Notes: a model not told the origin generated them from the sequence alone. Shown: positions 36,887 through 45,785, counted from the stretch's first letter. The stretch is DNA of 46,013 nt from Streptococcus cuniculi (GCF_001921845.1 NZ_MSJM01000010.1:1-46013), one strand, 5' to 3'. Numbers and translations are program-made.

Positions 36887-36988
36887 GTAAAAACGCTCAG
36901 CAAAAATAAGAAATTTAGCGAAGGTGTTTGCACCTAGATACATTTATCTTTTTTGCATAGCGTTTAGCCTGAACTCAAATGAAAAACA
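36887..36988 (+). repeat. Structured repeat unit C (rpsN-rpsH gap)
   Basis: About 102 bases directly after unit B. The outer stem is AAACGCT/AGCGTTT plus GCAAAAA/TTTTTGC. Inside is AGGTG/CACCT with loop TTTG. The tail is AGCCTGAACTCAAATGAAAA. The right end is less certain than those of units A and B. Confidence 0.7.
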
Positions 36989-37023
36989 ACATAGAACTAA
37001 TCATCGTTAGTTCAACAATGGTA

Positions 37024-37140
37024 GAATTTGCTGATGTGAATCCGGACTAAGAGCTGTGTAAAATAGATAAGTCTCTTCTTGTTCATCGAACAATCGTCGA
37101 TTTCCTAATTTTACCTTGCTCTTTACGTCCTTGCTATCAT
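37024..37140 (+). repeat. 117-bp structured repeat R1, upstream of rpsH
   Basis: Direct repeat of R2 (16 differences in 117 by eye). Outer arms GGAC-TAA-GAGC and GCTC-TTTA-CGTCC pair loosely, GTAAAAT (37058-37064) pairs with ATTTTAC (37108-37114), and TTGTTC/GAACAA forms an inner hairpin. It ends about 50 bases before rpsH. Confidence 0.8.
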
Positions 37141-37193
37141 TATTAACTAGCAAGTGAGAACTTCAAACTACTAGTAAGAGGAGAATTTTTAAA

Positions 37194-37592
37194 ATGGTTA
37201 TGACTGACCCAATTGCAGACTTTTTGACACGTATTCGTAACGCAAACCAAGCAAAACACGAAGTGCTTGAAGTGCCTGCATCAAACATCAAAAAAGGAAT
37301 TGCTACAATTCTTAAAAACGAAGGTTTTGTAAAAAACGTTGAATTCATTGAAGATGACAAACAAGGCATCGTGCGCGTATTCTTGAAATACGGACCAAAC
37401 GGTGAAAAAGTTATCACAAACTTGAAACGTGTATCAAAACCAGGTCTTCGTGTTTACTCAAAACGTGAAGATATTCCTAAAGTTCTTAACGGACTTGGAA
37501 TTGCAATCATCTCTACATCAGAAGGTCTTTTGACAGACAAAGAAGCTCGTCAAAAGAACGTTGGTGGAGAGGTAATCGCATACGTTTGGTAA
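37194..37592 (+). CDS. rpsH: 30S ribosomal protein S8
   Basis: A 132-residue S8 ([20 protein letters not shown]; the C-terminal [13 protein letters not shown] motif). In other bacteria S8 represses the spc operon. Here it sits between two repeat-filled gaps of 600 and 365 bases, far larger than elsewhere in the operon. AGAGGAG lies about ten bases before the start at 37194. Confidence 0.98.
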   Translation: MVMTDPIADFLTRIRNANQAKHEVLEVPASNIKKGIATILKNEGFVKNVEFIEDDKQGIVRVFLKYGPNGEKVITNLKRVSKPGLRVYSKREDIPKVLNGLGIAIISTSEGLLTDKEARQKNVGGEVIAYVW

Positions 37593-37707
37593 AATTCTAG
37601 CTTCCAAATTCGTCATGATTCGTCGTTATTGCCTTTTGCCGTACGTCAGTACTGCCTGCAAGGCAATACCTAGATGATATGAGGAGCATTACGGGCACCG
37701 CAAGATT

Positions 37708-37730
37708 GTTTATCTATTTTGCAAAGTCCG
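37708..37730 (-). repeat. Short inverted fragment R3 of the 117-bp repeat
   Basis: GTTTATCTATTTTGCA and AAGTCCG correspond, in reverse orientation, to the left arm of R2 (CGGACTAAGAGC to AGATAAAT). It could pair with that arm and so compete with the R2 fold. No gene was seen in the rest of the gap. Confidence 0.5.
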
Positions 37731-37781
37731 AGTTCTGATTGTTTATCAAATAATAACTTAGCTTAGTGATGCTATTCAGCC

Positions 37782-37898
37782 GGATTTGCGGATGTGAACA
37801 CGGACTAAGAGCCGTGCGAAATAGATAAATCTTCTCTTGTTCATCGAACAATCGTCGATTCCCTAATTTCGCTTTGCTCTTTACGTCCTTAGTATCAT
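37782..37898 (+). repeat. 117-bp structured repeat R2, upstream of rplF
   Basis: Same length as R1. Here the stem is GCGAAAT (37816-37822)/ATTTCGC (37866-37872): two base pairs differ from R1 and both changes keep pairing. The inner TTGTTC/GAACAA hairpin is identical in both copies. It ends 59 bases before rplF. Confidence 0.8.
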
Positions 37899-37957
37899 AA
37901 GCTCCCGTGAAAACTGGTCGTTGATCGGCCTGATAATCTAACAGGAGAAATAAAAAC

Positions 37958-38494
37958 ATGTCACGTATTGGTAATAAAGTAATTACATTGCCTGCTGGTG
38001 TTGAGCTTTCGCAAAACAACGGTGTGGTAACTGTAAAAGGACCTAAAGGGGAATTGACTCGTGAATTCCCAACTGCTATTGAAATCCGTGTGGAAGGTAC
38101 TGAAGTAACACTTCACCGTCCAAACGATTCAAAAGAAATGAAGACTATTCACGGTACAAGCCGTGCTAACCTCAACAACATGGTTGTTGGTGTTTCTGAA
38201 GGCTTCAAAAAAGAACTTGAAATGCGTGGTGTCGGTTACCGTGCGCAACTTGCAGGTAACAAATTGACACTTGCTGTTGGTAAATCACATCCAGATGAAG
38301 TGGTTGCACCAGAAGGTATCACATTTGAAGTTCCAGCACCAACACAAATCATCGTGTCTGGTATCAACAAAGAAGTTGTTGGTCAAACAGCAGCTTATAT
38401 CCGTAGCCTTCGTGCTCCTGAACCTTACAAAGGTAAAGGTATCCGCTATGTTGGTGAATTTGTTCGCCGCAAAGAAGGTAAAACAGGTAAATAA
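37958..38494 (+). CDS. rplF: 50S ribosomal protein L6
   Basis: A 178-residue L6 with the two duplicated domains and the C-terminal [11 protein letters not shown] motif near the factor-binding site. ACAGGAG lies 10 bases upstream. An 87-base gap with no clear feature separates it from rplR. Confidence 0.98.
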   Translation: MSRIGNKVITLPAGVELSQNNGVVTVKGPKGELTREFPTAIEIRVEGTEVTLHRPNDSKEMKTIHGTSRANLNNMVVGVSEGFKKELEMRGVGYRAQLAGNKLTLAVGKSHPDEVVAPEGITFEVPAPTQIIVSGINKEVVGQTAAYIRSLRAPEPYKGKGIRYVGEFVRRKEGKTGK

Positions 38495-38581
38495 TGATGT
38501 TTCCGAGTGGATTTTCCACATCGCGCATTATATTCCAACGTATCTCATACAGATATGATCAATAATTAAGAGGTGAAAATT

Positions 38582-38938
38582 GTGATTTCAAAACCAGATA
38601 AAAACAAAATCCGCCAAAAACGCCATCGTCGTGTTCGCGGTAAAATCTCTGGAACTGCTGCTCGCCCACGTTTGAACATTTTCCGTTCTAATACAGGCAT
38701 CTACGCTCAAGTGATTGATGACGTAGCGGGTGTAACGCTCGCAAGCGCTTCTACTCTTGATAAAGAAGTTTCAAAAGGTACTAAGACAGAACAAGCCGTT
38801 GTTGTAGGTAAACTCGTTGCTGAACGCGCAGTAGCGAAAGGTATTTCTGAAGTGGTCTTTGACCGCGGTGGATATCTCTATCACGGACGTGTGAAAGCAT
38901 TGGCTGAAGCAGCTCGTGAAAACGGATTGAAATTCTAA
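38582..38938 (+). CDS. rplR: 50S ribosomal protein L18
   Basis: A 118-residue L18 that binds 5S rRNA ([38 protein letters not shown]). I start it at the GTG 38582, six bases after GAGGTG. An earlier in-frame GTG at 38573 lies inside that ribosome site and would add three residues not usual for the family. Confidence 0.96.
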   Translation: MISKPDKNKIRQKRHRRVRGKISGTAARPRLNIFRSNTGIYAQVIDDVAGVTLASASTLDKEVSKGTKTEQAVVVGKLVAERAVAKGISEVVFDRGGYLYHGRVKALAEAARENGLKF

Positions 38939-38956
38939 TAGGGAGGACACTAAGAA

Positions 38957-39451
38957 ATGGCATTTAAAGATAACGCAGTTGAATTTGAAGAACGCGTAGT
39001 AGCCATCAACCGTGTTACAAAAGTTGTTAAAGGTGGACGTCGTCTTCGCTTTGCAGCTCTTGTGGTTGTTGGTGACCGTAATGGTCGTGTAGGTTTCGGT
39101 ACTGGTAAAGCTCAAGAAGTACCAGAAGCTATCCGTAAAGCAGTTGAATCTGCTAAGAAAAACTTGATTGAAGTACCAATGGTTGGTACAACAATTCCTC
39201 ACGAAGTTCGTTCAGAATTTGGTGGAGCTCGCATCATGTTGAAACCAGCTGCAGAAGGAGCTGGGGTTGCTGCGGGTGGTGCTACTCGTGCGGTTATCGA
39301 GTTGGCAGGTATCGCTGATGTGACTTCTAAGTCACTTGGTTCAAACACTCCAATTAACGTTGTACGTGCAACAGTTGAAGGTTTGAAACAATTGAAACGT
39401 GCGGAAGAAGTGGCTGCACTTCGTGGCGTTTCAGTTTCTGATTTAGCATAA
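38957..39451 (+). CDS. rpsE: 30S ribosomal protein S5
   Basis: A 164-residue S5 with the double-stranded-RNA-binding-like N domain ([18 protein letters not shown]) and the [16 protein letters not shown] segment. It is involved in decoding accuracy and helicase activity at the mRNA entry site. Spectinomycin contacts lie in the KGGRR loop region. Confidence 0.98.
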   Translation: MAFKDNAVEFEERVVAINRVTKVVKGGRRLRFAALVVVGDRNGRVGFGTGKAQEVPEAIRKAVESAKKNLIEVPMVGTTIPHEVRSEFGGARIMLKPAAEGAGVAAGGATRAVIELAGIADVTSKSLGSNTPINVVRATVEGLKQLKRAEEVAALRGVSVSDLA

Positions 39452-39464
39452 GAAAGGGGATAAC

Positions 39465-39647
39465 ATGGCTCAAATTAAAATTACTTTGACTAAGTCTCCA
39501 ATCGGTCGCAAACCAGAACAACGTAAAACAGTTGTTGCCCTTGGACTTGGCAAATTAAACAGTTCAGTTATCAAAGAAGATAACGCTGCTATTCGTGGAA
39601 TGGTTACAGCAATCTCTCACTTGGTAACTGTTGAAGAAGTTAACTAA
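39465..39647 (+). CDS. rpmD: 50S ribosomal protein L30
   Basis: A 60-residue L30 ([20 protein letters not shown]). It is 13 bases after rpsE. A 140-base gap with two hairpins follows before rplO. Confidence 0.98.
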   Translation: MAQIKITLTKSPIGRKPEQRKTVVALGLGKLNSSVIKEDNAAIRGMVTAISHLVTVEEVN

Positions 39648-39673
39648 TTGTAACTTTGAAAAAACACATGACG

Positions 39674-39754
39674 AAGTCGCTTAGAGAAATCTTTGCGACT
39701 TACTGTCAATTCTGTATAGGCGAGTTTTTAGGTTGAGGCCTTACCCAGCCTAAA
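39674..39754 (+). other. Two hairpins in the rpmD-rplO gap
   Basis: AAGTCGC (39674-39680) pairs with GCGACTT (39695-39701), and TTTAGGTTG (39727-39735) pairs with CAGCCTAAA (39746-39754) through one G-T pair. Neither is followed by a T tract. Confidence 0.5.
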
Positions 39755-39787
39755 GGCGCTAGCATTTTACACATAAGGAGAAAATAA

Positions 39788-40228
39788 ATGAAACTTCATG
39801 AATTACAACCTGCTACAGGTTCTCGTAAAACTCGTAACCGCGTTGGTCGTGGTACATCATCAGGTAACGGTAAGACTTCAGGTCGTGGACAAAAAGGTCA
39901 AAAAGCTCGTAGCGGTGGTGGCGTACGTCTAGGTTTTGAGGGTGGACAAACTCCATTGTTCCGTCGCCTTCCAAAACGTGGATTTACTAACATCAATGCT
40001 AAAGAGTATGCGATTGTTAATCTTGACCAATTGAACGCTTTTGAAGATGGTGCAGAAGTAACACCAGTTGTGCTTGTTGAAGCTGGTATTGTGAAAGCTG
40101 AAAAATCAGGAATTAAAATTCTTGGTAACGGCGAATTGACAAAGAAATTGACTGTGAAAGCAGCGAAATTCTCTAAATCAGCTGAAGAGGCTATTACTGC
40201 CAAAGGTGGTTCAGTAGAAGTCATCTAA
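39788..40228 (+). CDS. rplO: 50S ribosomal protein L15
   Basis: A 146-residue L15 with the Gly/Arg-rich N-terminal tail ([20 protein letters not shown]) that threads into 23S rRNA. It directly precedes secY, as is usual. AAGGAG lies upstream. Confidence 0.98.
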   Translation: MKLHELQPATGSRKTRNRVGRGTSSGNGKTSGRGQKGQKARSGGGVRLGFEGGQTPLFRRLPKRGFTNINAKEYAIVNLDQLNAFEDGAEVTPVVLVEAGIVKAEKSGIKILGNGELTKKLTVKAAKFSKSAEEAITAKGGSVEVI

Positions 40229-40240
40229 GAGAGGTGACCT

Positions 40241-41548
40241 ATGTTTTTTAAACTATTAAAAGATGCATTTAAGGTAAAGAACGTCCGTACGAAAATCTTG
40301 TTTACGATTTTTATCTTATTTGTCTTTCGTGTTGGAACGCACATCACAGTTCCAGGAGTGAACGTTAAAAGTCTCGAAGCCTTATCCAATATTCCATTTT
40401 TGAATATGTTGAGTTTGGTTTCCGGGAATGCCATGCGTAATTTCTCCGTATTCGCCTTAGGTGTCAGTCCTTACATCACTGCCTCAATCATTGTTCAGCT
40501 GATGCAGATGGACCTCGTACCTAAGTTTGTGGAATGGGGTAAGCAGGGGGAAGTAGGACGTCGTAAGTTGAATCAAGCGACACGCTACATTTCCTTGGCT
40601 TTAGCTTTTGTCCAGTCAGCCGGAATCACTGCAAGTTTTAATGCCTTGTCCGGAGCCAAGCTGACAACTATGCCCCTGAATTGGAAGACCTATCTCATTA
40701 TTGGGGCAATTTTGACAACGGGTTCTGCTATCGTGACTTGGCTTGGTGAGCAGATTACGGATAAAGGATATGGTAATGGTACATCCATGATTATCTTTGC
40801 CGGAATCATCTCATCACTACCTGATACGATTCACGATATCTATGTTGATCGCTTTGTCAATATCGAATCAAGTCGTTTGGGAGAATCTGCCCTGTTAGTT
40901 GGCGTTTTGTTGGTAGCAGTTTTAGCAATTGTTTACTTTACAACCTTCGTTCAACAAGCAGAGTATAAAATTCCAATCCAATACACTAAACGTGCTCAAG
41001 GTGCACCGTCAAGTTCTTACTTGCCGTTGAAACTCAATCCGGCAGGTGTTATTCCGGTCATCTTCGCAGGTTCTATTACAGCTATTCCGACATCACTTCT
41101 CCAGTTCTTTGCGAGCCAGAATAAGAGTATTTCTTGGCTATCCACTGTTCGAGAATACTTTGATTACTCTACAATCAAAGGGATGATTGTTTATGCTGTA
41201 TTGATTATTCTCTTTACCTTCTTCTATAGCTTTGTTCAGGTAAATCCAGAAAAGGCTGCAGAAAATCTCCAAAAGAGTGGAGCGTACATCCACGGAGTGC
41301 GTCCAGGTAAGGGAACAGAAGAATACTTCTCAAAATTATTAACACGCCTTGCAACAGTTGGATCCCTATTCCTAGGATTTGTTGCATTGTTACCGATTCT
41401 TGCACAAAATGTCTTTGGGCTCACTTCTAAAATTGCCTTCCTCGGAACAAGTTTAATCATCGTGATTATGACAAGTATCGAAGGAATCAAGCAGTTAGAA
41501 GGTTACCTGCTCAAGAGAAAATATGTAGGTTTCATGGAAACAGAATAG
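40241..41548 (+). CDS. secY: Protein translocase subunit SecY
   Basis: A 435-residue polytopic membrane protein with about ten helices, the central pore of the Sec translocon. ASIIVQLMQMD and GIRPGK-like GVRPGKGTEEY are typical segments. It carries out export of proteins such as PcsB. It is 12 bases after rplO with GAGGTG as ribosome site. A hairpin terminator follows. Confidence 0.98.
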   Translation: MFFKLLKDAFKVKNVRTKILFTIFILFVFRVGTHITVPGVNVKSLEALSNIPFLNMLSLVSGNAMRNFSVFALGVSPYITASIIVQLMQMDLVPKFVEWGKQGEVGRRKLNQATRYISLALAFVQSAGITASFNALSGAKLTTMPLNWKTYLIIGAILTTGSAIVTWLGEQITDKGYGNGTSMIIFAGIISSLPDTIHDIYVDRFVNIESSRLGESALLVGVLLVAVLAIVYFTTFVQQAEYKIPIQYTKRAQGAPSSSYLPLKLNPAGVIPVIFAGSITAIPTSLLQFFASQNKSISWLSTVREYFDYSTIKGMIVYAVLIILFTFFYSFVQVNPEKAAENLQKSGAYIHGVRPGKGTEEYFSKLLTRLATVGSLFLGFVALLPILAQNVFGLTSKIAFLGTSLIIVIMTSIEGIKQLEGYLLKRKYVGFMETE

Positions 41549-41553
41549 ACTAT

Positions 41554-41588
41554 AGGTTGACCTAGTCAACCTTCTATTTTGTTTTTTG
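41554..41588 (+). terminator. Hairpin terminator between secY and adk
   Basis: Perfect eight-pair stem AGGTTGAC / GTCAACCT with loop CTA, followed by TCTATTTTGTTTTTT. It may be partial, since adk has no obvious separate strong promoter. Confidence 0.75.
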
Positions 41589-41641
41589 ATAAGTTTGTCA
41601 ATCGTGGCAAATTTATGTGAAAACAAAATAAGGAGTTTATC

Positions 41642-42283
41642 ATGAATCTTTTAATTATGGGTTTGCCAGGTGCTGGTAAAGGAACGCAAGCTGCAAAAAT
41701 TGTTGAAAAATTTGACGTAGTGCATATTTCAACAGGTGATATGTTCCGTGCAGCGATGGCAAATCAGACAGAAATGGGTTTGTTGGCAAAATCCTATATT
41801 GATAAAGGTGACTTGGTGCCTGATGAAGTAACCAATGGTATTGTCAAAGAACGCTTAGCGCAAGAAGATATCAAGGAAAAAGGTTTCTTATTGGACGGCT
41901 ACCCTCGAACAATCGAGCAAGCACATGCCTTGGATGAAGCCTTGAAAAACCTTGGCATCACACTCGAAGGGGTTATCAATATCGAGATTGATCCAGCTAA
42001 GTTGGTCGAACGTCTCAGCGGACGCATCATCCATCGTGAAACAGGTGAAACCTTCCACAAGGTCTTTAATCCACCTGCAGAAGGATACGACGAAAAGGAT
42101 TACTACCAACGCGAAGATGACAAACCAGAATCTGTCAAACGTCGCTTAGAAGTCAATATTGCCCAAGGACAACCGATCATTGATCACTATCGTGCTGCAG
42201 GTTTAGTACACGATATTGAAGGGGATCAAGACATCGAAGTCGTCTTTGCAGATATTGAAAAAGTTTTATCAAAATTGCAATAA
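41642..42283 (+). CDS. adk: Adenylate kinase
   Basis: A 213-residue enzyme that interconverts ATP and AMP with two ADP. The P-loop is [10 protein letters not shown] at 7-16, and DGYPRT is the AMP-binding region. It has a long LID domain ([16 protein letters not shown]), but the four zinc-binding cysteines found in the LID of many Gram-positive enzymes are absent. Its AMP substrate links it to the purine genes upstream. AAGGAG lies about nine bases upstream. Confidence 0.97.
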   Translation: MNLLIMGLPGAGKGTQAAKIVEKFDVVHISTGDMFRAAMANQTEMGLLAKSYIDKGDLVPDEVTNGIVKERLAQEDIKEKGFLLDGYPRTIEQAHALDEALKNLGITLEGVINIEIDPAKLVERLSGRIIHRETGETFHKVFNPPAEGYDEKDYYQREDDKPESVKRRLEVNIAQGQPIIDHYRAAGLVHDIEGDQDIEVVFADIEKVLSKLQ

Positions 42284-42298
42284 AATAGGGGATTTAGC

Positions 42299-42327
42299 TT
42301 GCGTTTTCTTGACGAAAATGATAGAAT
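42299..42327 (+). promoter_or_regulatory. Promoter of the infA-rplQ (alpha) operon
   Basis: TTGCGT (42299-42304), 17-base spacer, TAGAAT (42322-42327). The transcript would have a leader of about 70 bases that contains the hairpin CCTCTG/CAGAGG (42353-42368, loop TGTT). Confidence 0.65.
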
Positions 42328-42403
42328 AGCTTAGTCTGACTTATAATTGTTACCTCTGTGTTCAGAGGACATCAAATCGAAATTTAGAGGGGGATACTTT
42401 TGC

Positions 42404-42622
42404 ATGGCAAAAGAAGATGTGATTGAAATTGAAGGTAAGGTAGTTGATACCATGCCAAATGCTATGTTTACTGTAGAGTTGGAAAATGGACACCAGGTTC
42501 TCGCAACTGTTTCAGGAAAAATCCGCAAAAACTACATTCGTATTTTGGTCGGTGATCGCGTAACGGTTGAACTTAGTCCATATGACTTGACACGTGGACG
42601 TATCACATACCGCTTTAAATAG
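42404..42622 (+). CDS. infA: Translation initiation factor IF-1
   Basis: A 72-residue OB-fold protein ([20 protein letters not shown]; ends [10 protein letters not shown]). It sits in the 30S A site with IF-2 and IF-3 during initiation. I start at 42404, which gives the usual length. AGAGGGGG lies upstream. Confidence 0.98.
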
Positions 42623-42646
42623 TCGAAATACTTGGAGGGATTAAAC

Positions 42647-42763
42647 ATGAAAGTAAGACCATCGGTCAAACCAATTTGCGAATACTGCAAAGTTATTCGT
42701 CGTAATGGTCGTGTTATGGTAATTTGCCCAGCAAATCCAAAACACAAACAACGTCAAGGATAA
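42647..42763 (+). CDS. rpmJ: 50S ribosomal protein L36
   Basis: A 38-residue protein, too short for most gene finders ([20 protein letters not shown] at the start). It is the zinc-binding form: CEYC, then a later Cys and His in [14 protein letters not shown] lies ten bases upstream, between infA and rpsM as in other Firmicutes. Confidence 0.98.
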
Positions 42764-42780
42764 GATAGAAAGGAGAAAAA

Positions 42781-43146
42781 ATGGCTCGTATTGCTGGAGT
42801 TGATATTCCAAACGACAAACGTGTAGTAATTTCATTGACTTACGTATACGGTATTGGTCTTGCAACATCTAAAAAAATTCTTGCAGCAGCTGGAATCTCA
42901 GAAGATGTTCGCGTAAAAGATTTGACTTCTGATCAAGAAGATGCAATCCGTCGTGAAGTAGATGCGATTAAAGTTGAAGGTGACCTTCGTCGTGAAGTAA
43001 ACTTGAACATCAAACGTTTGATGGAAATCGGTTCATACCGTGGAATTCGTCACCGTCGTGGACTTCCTGTCCGTGGACAAAACACTAAAAACAACGCTCG
43101 CACTCGTAAAGGTAAAGCTGTTGCGATTGCAGGTAAGAAAAAATAA
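42781..43146 (+). CDS. rpsM: 30S ribosomal protein S13
   Basis: A 121-residue S13 ([21 protein letters not shown]-terminal [19 protein letters not shown]). It contacts P-site tRNA and bridges to the 50S. AAAGGAG lies upstream. Confidence 0.98.
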
Positions 43147-43163
43147 AATAGGAGGTAGAAAAA

Positions 43164-43547
43164 TTGGCTAAACCAACACGTAAGCGTCGTGTGAAAAAAA
43201 ATATCGAATCTGGTATTGCACACATTCACGCTACATTTAATAACACTATTGTTATGATTACTGATGTGCATGGTAATGCGATCGCTTGGTCATCAGCTGG
43301 TGCTCTTGGTTTTAAAGGTTCTCGTAAATCTACACCATTTGCGGCTCAAATGGCTTCAGAAGCAGCTGCTAAATCTGCACAAGAACACGGTCTTAAAACA
43401 GTTGAAGTTACAGTAAAAGGCCCAGGTTCAGGTCGTGAGTCTGCTATCCGCGCTCTTGCTGCCGCTGGTCTTGAAGTAACAGCAATTCGTGATGTGACTC
43501 CTGTACCACACAATGGTGCTCGTCCTCCAAAACGTCGCCGTGTATAA
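43164..43547 (+). CDS. rpsK: 30S ribosomal protein S11
   Basis: A 127-residue S11 of the 30S platform ([20 protein letters not shown]; ends [10 protein letters not shown]). The start codon is TTG at 43164, nine bases after AGGAGG. No ATG in frame could give a normal-length protein. Confidence 0.97.
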   Translation: MAKPTRKRRVKKNIESGIAHIHATFNNTIVMITDVHGNAIAWSSAGALGFKGSRKSTPFAAQMASEAAAKSAQEHGLKTVEVTVKGPGSGRESAIRALAAAGLEVTAIRDVTPVPHNGARPPKRRRV

Positions 43548-43590
43548 TCAACTAACGATACACAGCTTTTCGTTTAAGAGGGAGTAAGAA

Positions 43591-44529
43591 ATGATTGAGT
43601 TTGAAAAACCAACTATAACAAAAATTGATGAAAATAAAGATTACGGCAGATTTGTTGTCGAACCATTAGAACGTGGTTATGGAACAACTCTTGGGAACTC
43701 ACTTCGTCGTGTACTTCTTGCGTCACTACCAGGTGCGGCAGTAACGTCTATTAAAATTGACGGTGTACTACACGAGTTCGACACAGTTCCAGGTGTCCGT
43801 GAAGATGTGATGCAAATTATTTTGAACATCAAAGGCATTGCTGTAAAATCTTATGTCGAAGACGAAAAGACGATAGAGCTTGATGTTACAGGTCCGGCAG
43901 AAATTACTGCAGGAGATATCTTGACAGATAGTGATATTGAAATTGTTAACCCTGACCATTATCTCTTTACCATCAGTGAAGGTGCGAGCTTTAAAGCTAT
44001 CATGACGGTGAATACCGGTCGTGGATATGTACCAGCTGAAGGCAATAAAAAAGATGATGCGCCAGTTGGCACACTTGCAGTAGATTCTATCTACACGCCA
44101 GTGAAAAAAGTCAATTATCAAGTTGAACCAGCTCGCGTTGGTAGCAACGACGGTTTTGACAAATTAACGCTTGAAATCATGACTAACGGGACAATCATTC
44201 CAGAAGATGCCTTGGGTCTTTCTGCGCGTATTCTAATGGAGCACTTAGGTCTGTTTACTGATTTGACAGAAGTTGCGAAATCAGCAGAAGTGATGAAAGA
44301 AGCTGAAGAAGCATCAGATGATCGTATGTTGGATCGTACGATTGAAGAATTAGATTTGTCTGTTCGTTCATATAACTGTTTGAAACGTGCAGGTATCAAT
44401 ACTGTATTTGATTTGACAAAAAAAACTGAACCAGAAATGATGAAAGTACGCAATCTTGGACGCAAGAGTCTTGAAGAAGTCAAAGTTAAATTGGCTGACC
44501 TTGGTTTGGGATTGAAAAAAGATAAATAA
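43591..44529 (+). CDS. rpoA: RNA polymerase subunit alpha
   Basis: A 312-residue protein with the N-terminal dimerisation domain ([20 protein letters not shown]) and the C-terminal domain ([31 protein letters not shown]) that touches UP elements and activators. A-tracts just before the rRNA promoter at the window end are a likely target. GAGGGAG lies upstream. Confidence 0.98.
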   Translation: MIEFEKPTITKIDENKDYGRFVVEPLERGYGTTLGNSLRRVLLASLPGAAVTSIKIDGVLHEFDTVPGVREDVMQIILNIKGIAVKSYVEDEKTIELDVTGPAEITAGDILTDSDIEIVNPDHYLFTISEGASFKAIMTVNTGRGYVPAEGNKKDDAPVGTLAVDSIYTPVKKVNYQVEPARVGSNDGFDKLTLEIMTNGTIIPEDALGLSARILMEHLGLFTDLTEVAKSAEVMKEAEEASDDRMLDRTIEELDLSVRSYNCLKRAGINTVFDLTKKTEPEMMKVRNLGRKSLEEVKVKLADLGLGLKKDK

Positions 44530-44540
44530 AGGAGGAATAC

Positions 44541-44927
44541 ATGGCTTACCGTAAACTAGGACGCACTAGCTCACAACGTAAAGCAATGCTTCGCGACTTG
44601 ACAACAGATCTTTTGATCAATGAATCAATCGTTACAACTGAAGCTCGTGCAAAAGAAATCCGTAAAACAGTTGAAAAAATGATTACACTTGGTAAACGTG
44701 GTGACTTGCACGCTCGTCGTCAAGCAGCAGCATTTGTTCGTAACGAAATCGCATCAGAAAACTATGATGAAGCTACTGATAAATACACATCAACTACAGC
44801 TCTTCAAAAATTGTTCTCTGAAATCGCACCTCGTTATGCAGAACGCAACGGTGGATACACTCGTATCTTGAAAACGGAACCACGTCGTGGTGACGCTGCA
44901 CCAATGGCAATCATTGAACTTGTATAA
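44541..44927 (+). CDS. rplQ: 50S ribosomal protein L17
   Basis: A 128-residue L17 ([20 protein letters not shown]), the last gene of the ribosomal region. It follows rpoA by 11 bases, behind AAAGGAGGA. A structured 3' element and a strong terminator follow. Confidence 0.98.
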   Translation: MAYRKLGRTSSQRKAMLRDLTTDLLINESIVTTEARAKEIRKTVEKMITLGKRGDLHARRQAAAFVRNEIASENYDEATDKYTSTTALQKLFSEIAPRYAERNGGYTRILKTEPRRGDAAPMAIIELV

Positions 44928-44942
44928 GATCATCAATTTTGT

Positions 44943-45022
44943 TGAGTGTTATGATGGTGGAATGTTGAGGCATTCTTAGTCTAGCTCTGGTCTACCGCTG
45001 GGTTTTTCCCAGCGGGAACACT
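44943..45022 (+). ncRNA. L17 downstream element (structured 3' UTR)
   Basis: A three-way junction can be drawn: closing stem GAGTGTT/AACACTC, arm GAATG/CATTC, and arm CCGCTGGG (44995-45002)/CCCAGCGG (45008-45015) with a T loop. A conserved RNA motif called the L17 downstream element is known right after rplQ in Lactobacillales. Position and shape fit. I could not compare it with the published consensus. Confidence 0.65.
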
Positions 45023-45039
45023 CATCAGATGAAAACGCA

Positions 45040-45096
45040 ACGCTTGTTTACGAAATCGCTTTGATAAAAACGATTTCGTAAGCAGGCGTTTTTTAT
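45040..45096 (+). terminator. Strong terminator of the alpha operon
   Basis: A 19-pair stem (45040-45058 with 45071-45089; inner part TTACGAAATCG/CGATTTCGTAA) with two G-T type pairs and a 12-base loop, followed by six T residues. Confidence 0.92.
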
Positions 45097-45174
45097 CGCT
45101 TTGCTAAGGAATAAAAGAATAGGTGTCAATAGAAGTGAGGAAAAGTCCTTTAGTTCCTTGCTGACCAAAGATTT

Positions 45175-45218
45175 AGGACAAAAAAGTCCTTTTTCTTTTT
45201 TCTCTGATTGGATATACT
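45175..45218 (+). promoter_or_regulatory. ComR box and promoter of comX
   Basis: AGGACAAAAAAGTCCT (45175-45190) is a 16-base inverted repeat close to the ComR box of double-tryptophan ComS streptococci (GGGACATNTATGTCCC). It is followed by a T-rich tract and -10 TATACT at 45213-45218, with no normal -35, as expected for a ComR-XIP activated promoter. Confidence 0.75.
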
Positions 45219-45258
45219 TCCTATAGGGAAATCCACTATAGAGAAAGGAGAGAAAAAT

Positions 45259-45735
45259 ATGGAGTTTAAAGAAGTGTATGCCAAGGTACGACCGATTGTT
45301 CAAAAGACACGGCGGGAATACTATGTCAAACTATGGGAACCGGAAGACTGGGATCAAGAAGGAATGTATGTCCTATATCGCTTGCTCCAGCAAGAAGATG
45401 AAATCGTAAGAGATGAGTCTCGCTTGCTTCGTTATTTCAAGGTCAAATTCCGTAATTATGTCAACGATATATTGCGTAGACAAAGTACACAAAAACGCGG
45501 CTTTGACCGCCTCCGTTACGAGGAGATAGGAGAAATATCTCATATGGTCAGCAGTGGTGGCCTGCTCACAGATGAATTAGTGTGCCTTCGTGATTCACTA
45601 GCGCGCTATCGTTCTACACTAAGTCCGCGTGATTCTAAAAAGTATGATACGCTCGTCAGTGGTGCTCGCTTCAAAGGTCGAAAGAAGCTGCTACGCTCCC
45701 TTCGCCAACACCTCATAAGTGAAGATAAGATATAG
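45259..45735 (+). CDS. comX: Competence sigma factor ComX (SigX)
   Basis: A 158-residue, short sigma-70-like factor without region 1. Region 2 is the WEPEDWDQEGMYVLYRLLQQ stretch with RYFKVKFRNYVNDILRRQ, and a small C-terminal region 4-like part ends in RSLRQHL. ComX directs RNA polymerase to the CIN box (TACGAATA) of late competence genes for DNA uptake. The start at 45259 follows AAAGGAG. The gene stands alone between the alpha operon terminator and an rrn operon, a usual place for streptococcal comX. No terminator was evident before the rrn promoters. Confidence 0.93.
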   Translation: MEFKEVYAKVRPIVQKTRREYYVKLWEPEDWDQEGMYVLYRLLQQEDEIVRDESRLLRYFKVKFRNYVNDILRRQSTQKRGFDRLRYEEIGEISHMVSSGGLLTDELVCLRDSLARYRSTLSPRDSKKYDTLVSGARFKGRKKLLRSLRQHLISEDKI

Positions 45736-45755
45736 TAAAAAATAGCGCCTCCCCC

Positions 45756-45785
45756 TTGACAAGCATGGGTGATTTGTAGTAGATT
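45756..45785 (+). promoter_or_regulatory. Upstream rrn promoter P1 (tentative)
   Basis: TTGACA (45756-45761), 18-base spacer, TAGATT (45780-45785). The -35 is perfect but the -10 and spacing are not, and an overlapping TATATT is offset by five bases. Confidence 0.45.

Noticed and set aside
36752..36937. 61-codon open frame across units A to C in the rpsN-rpsH gap
   Set aside because: It runs through paired hairpin arms, has no ribosome site and no resemblance to a protein; the stem symmetry explains the sequence better.
36594..37193. CRISPR-like array in the rpsN-rpsH gap
   Set aside because: The units differ in length (about 102-167 bp) and lack short identical repeats with regular spacers.
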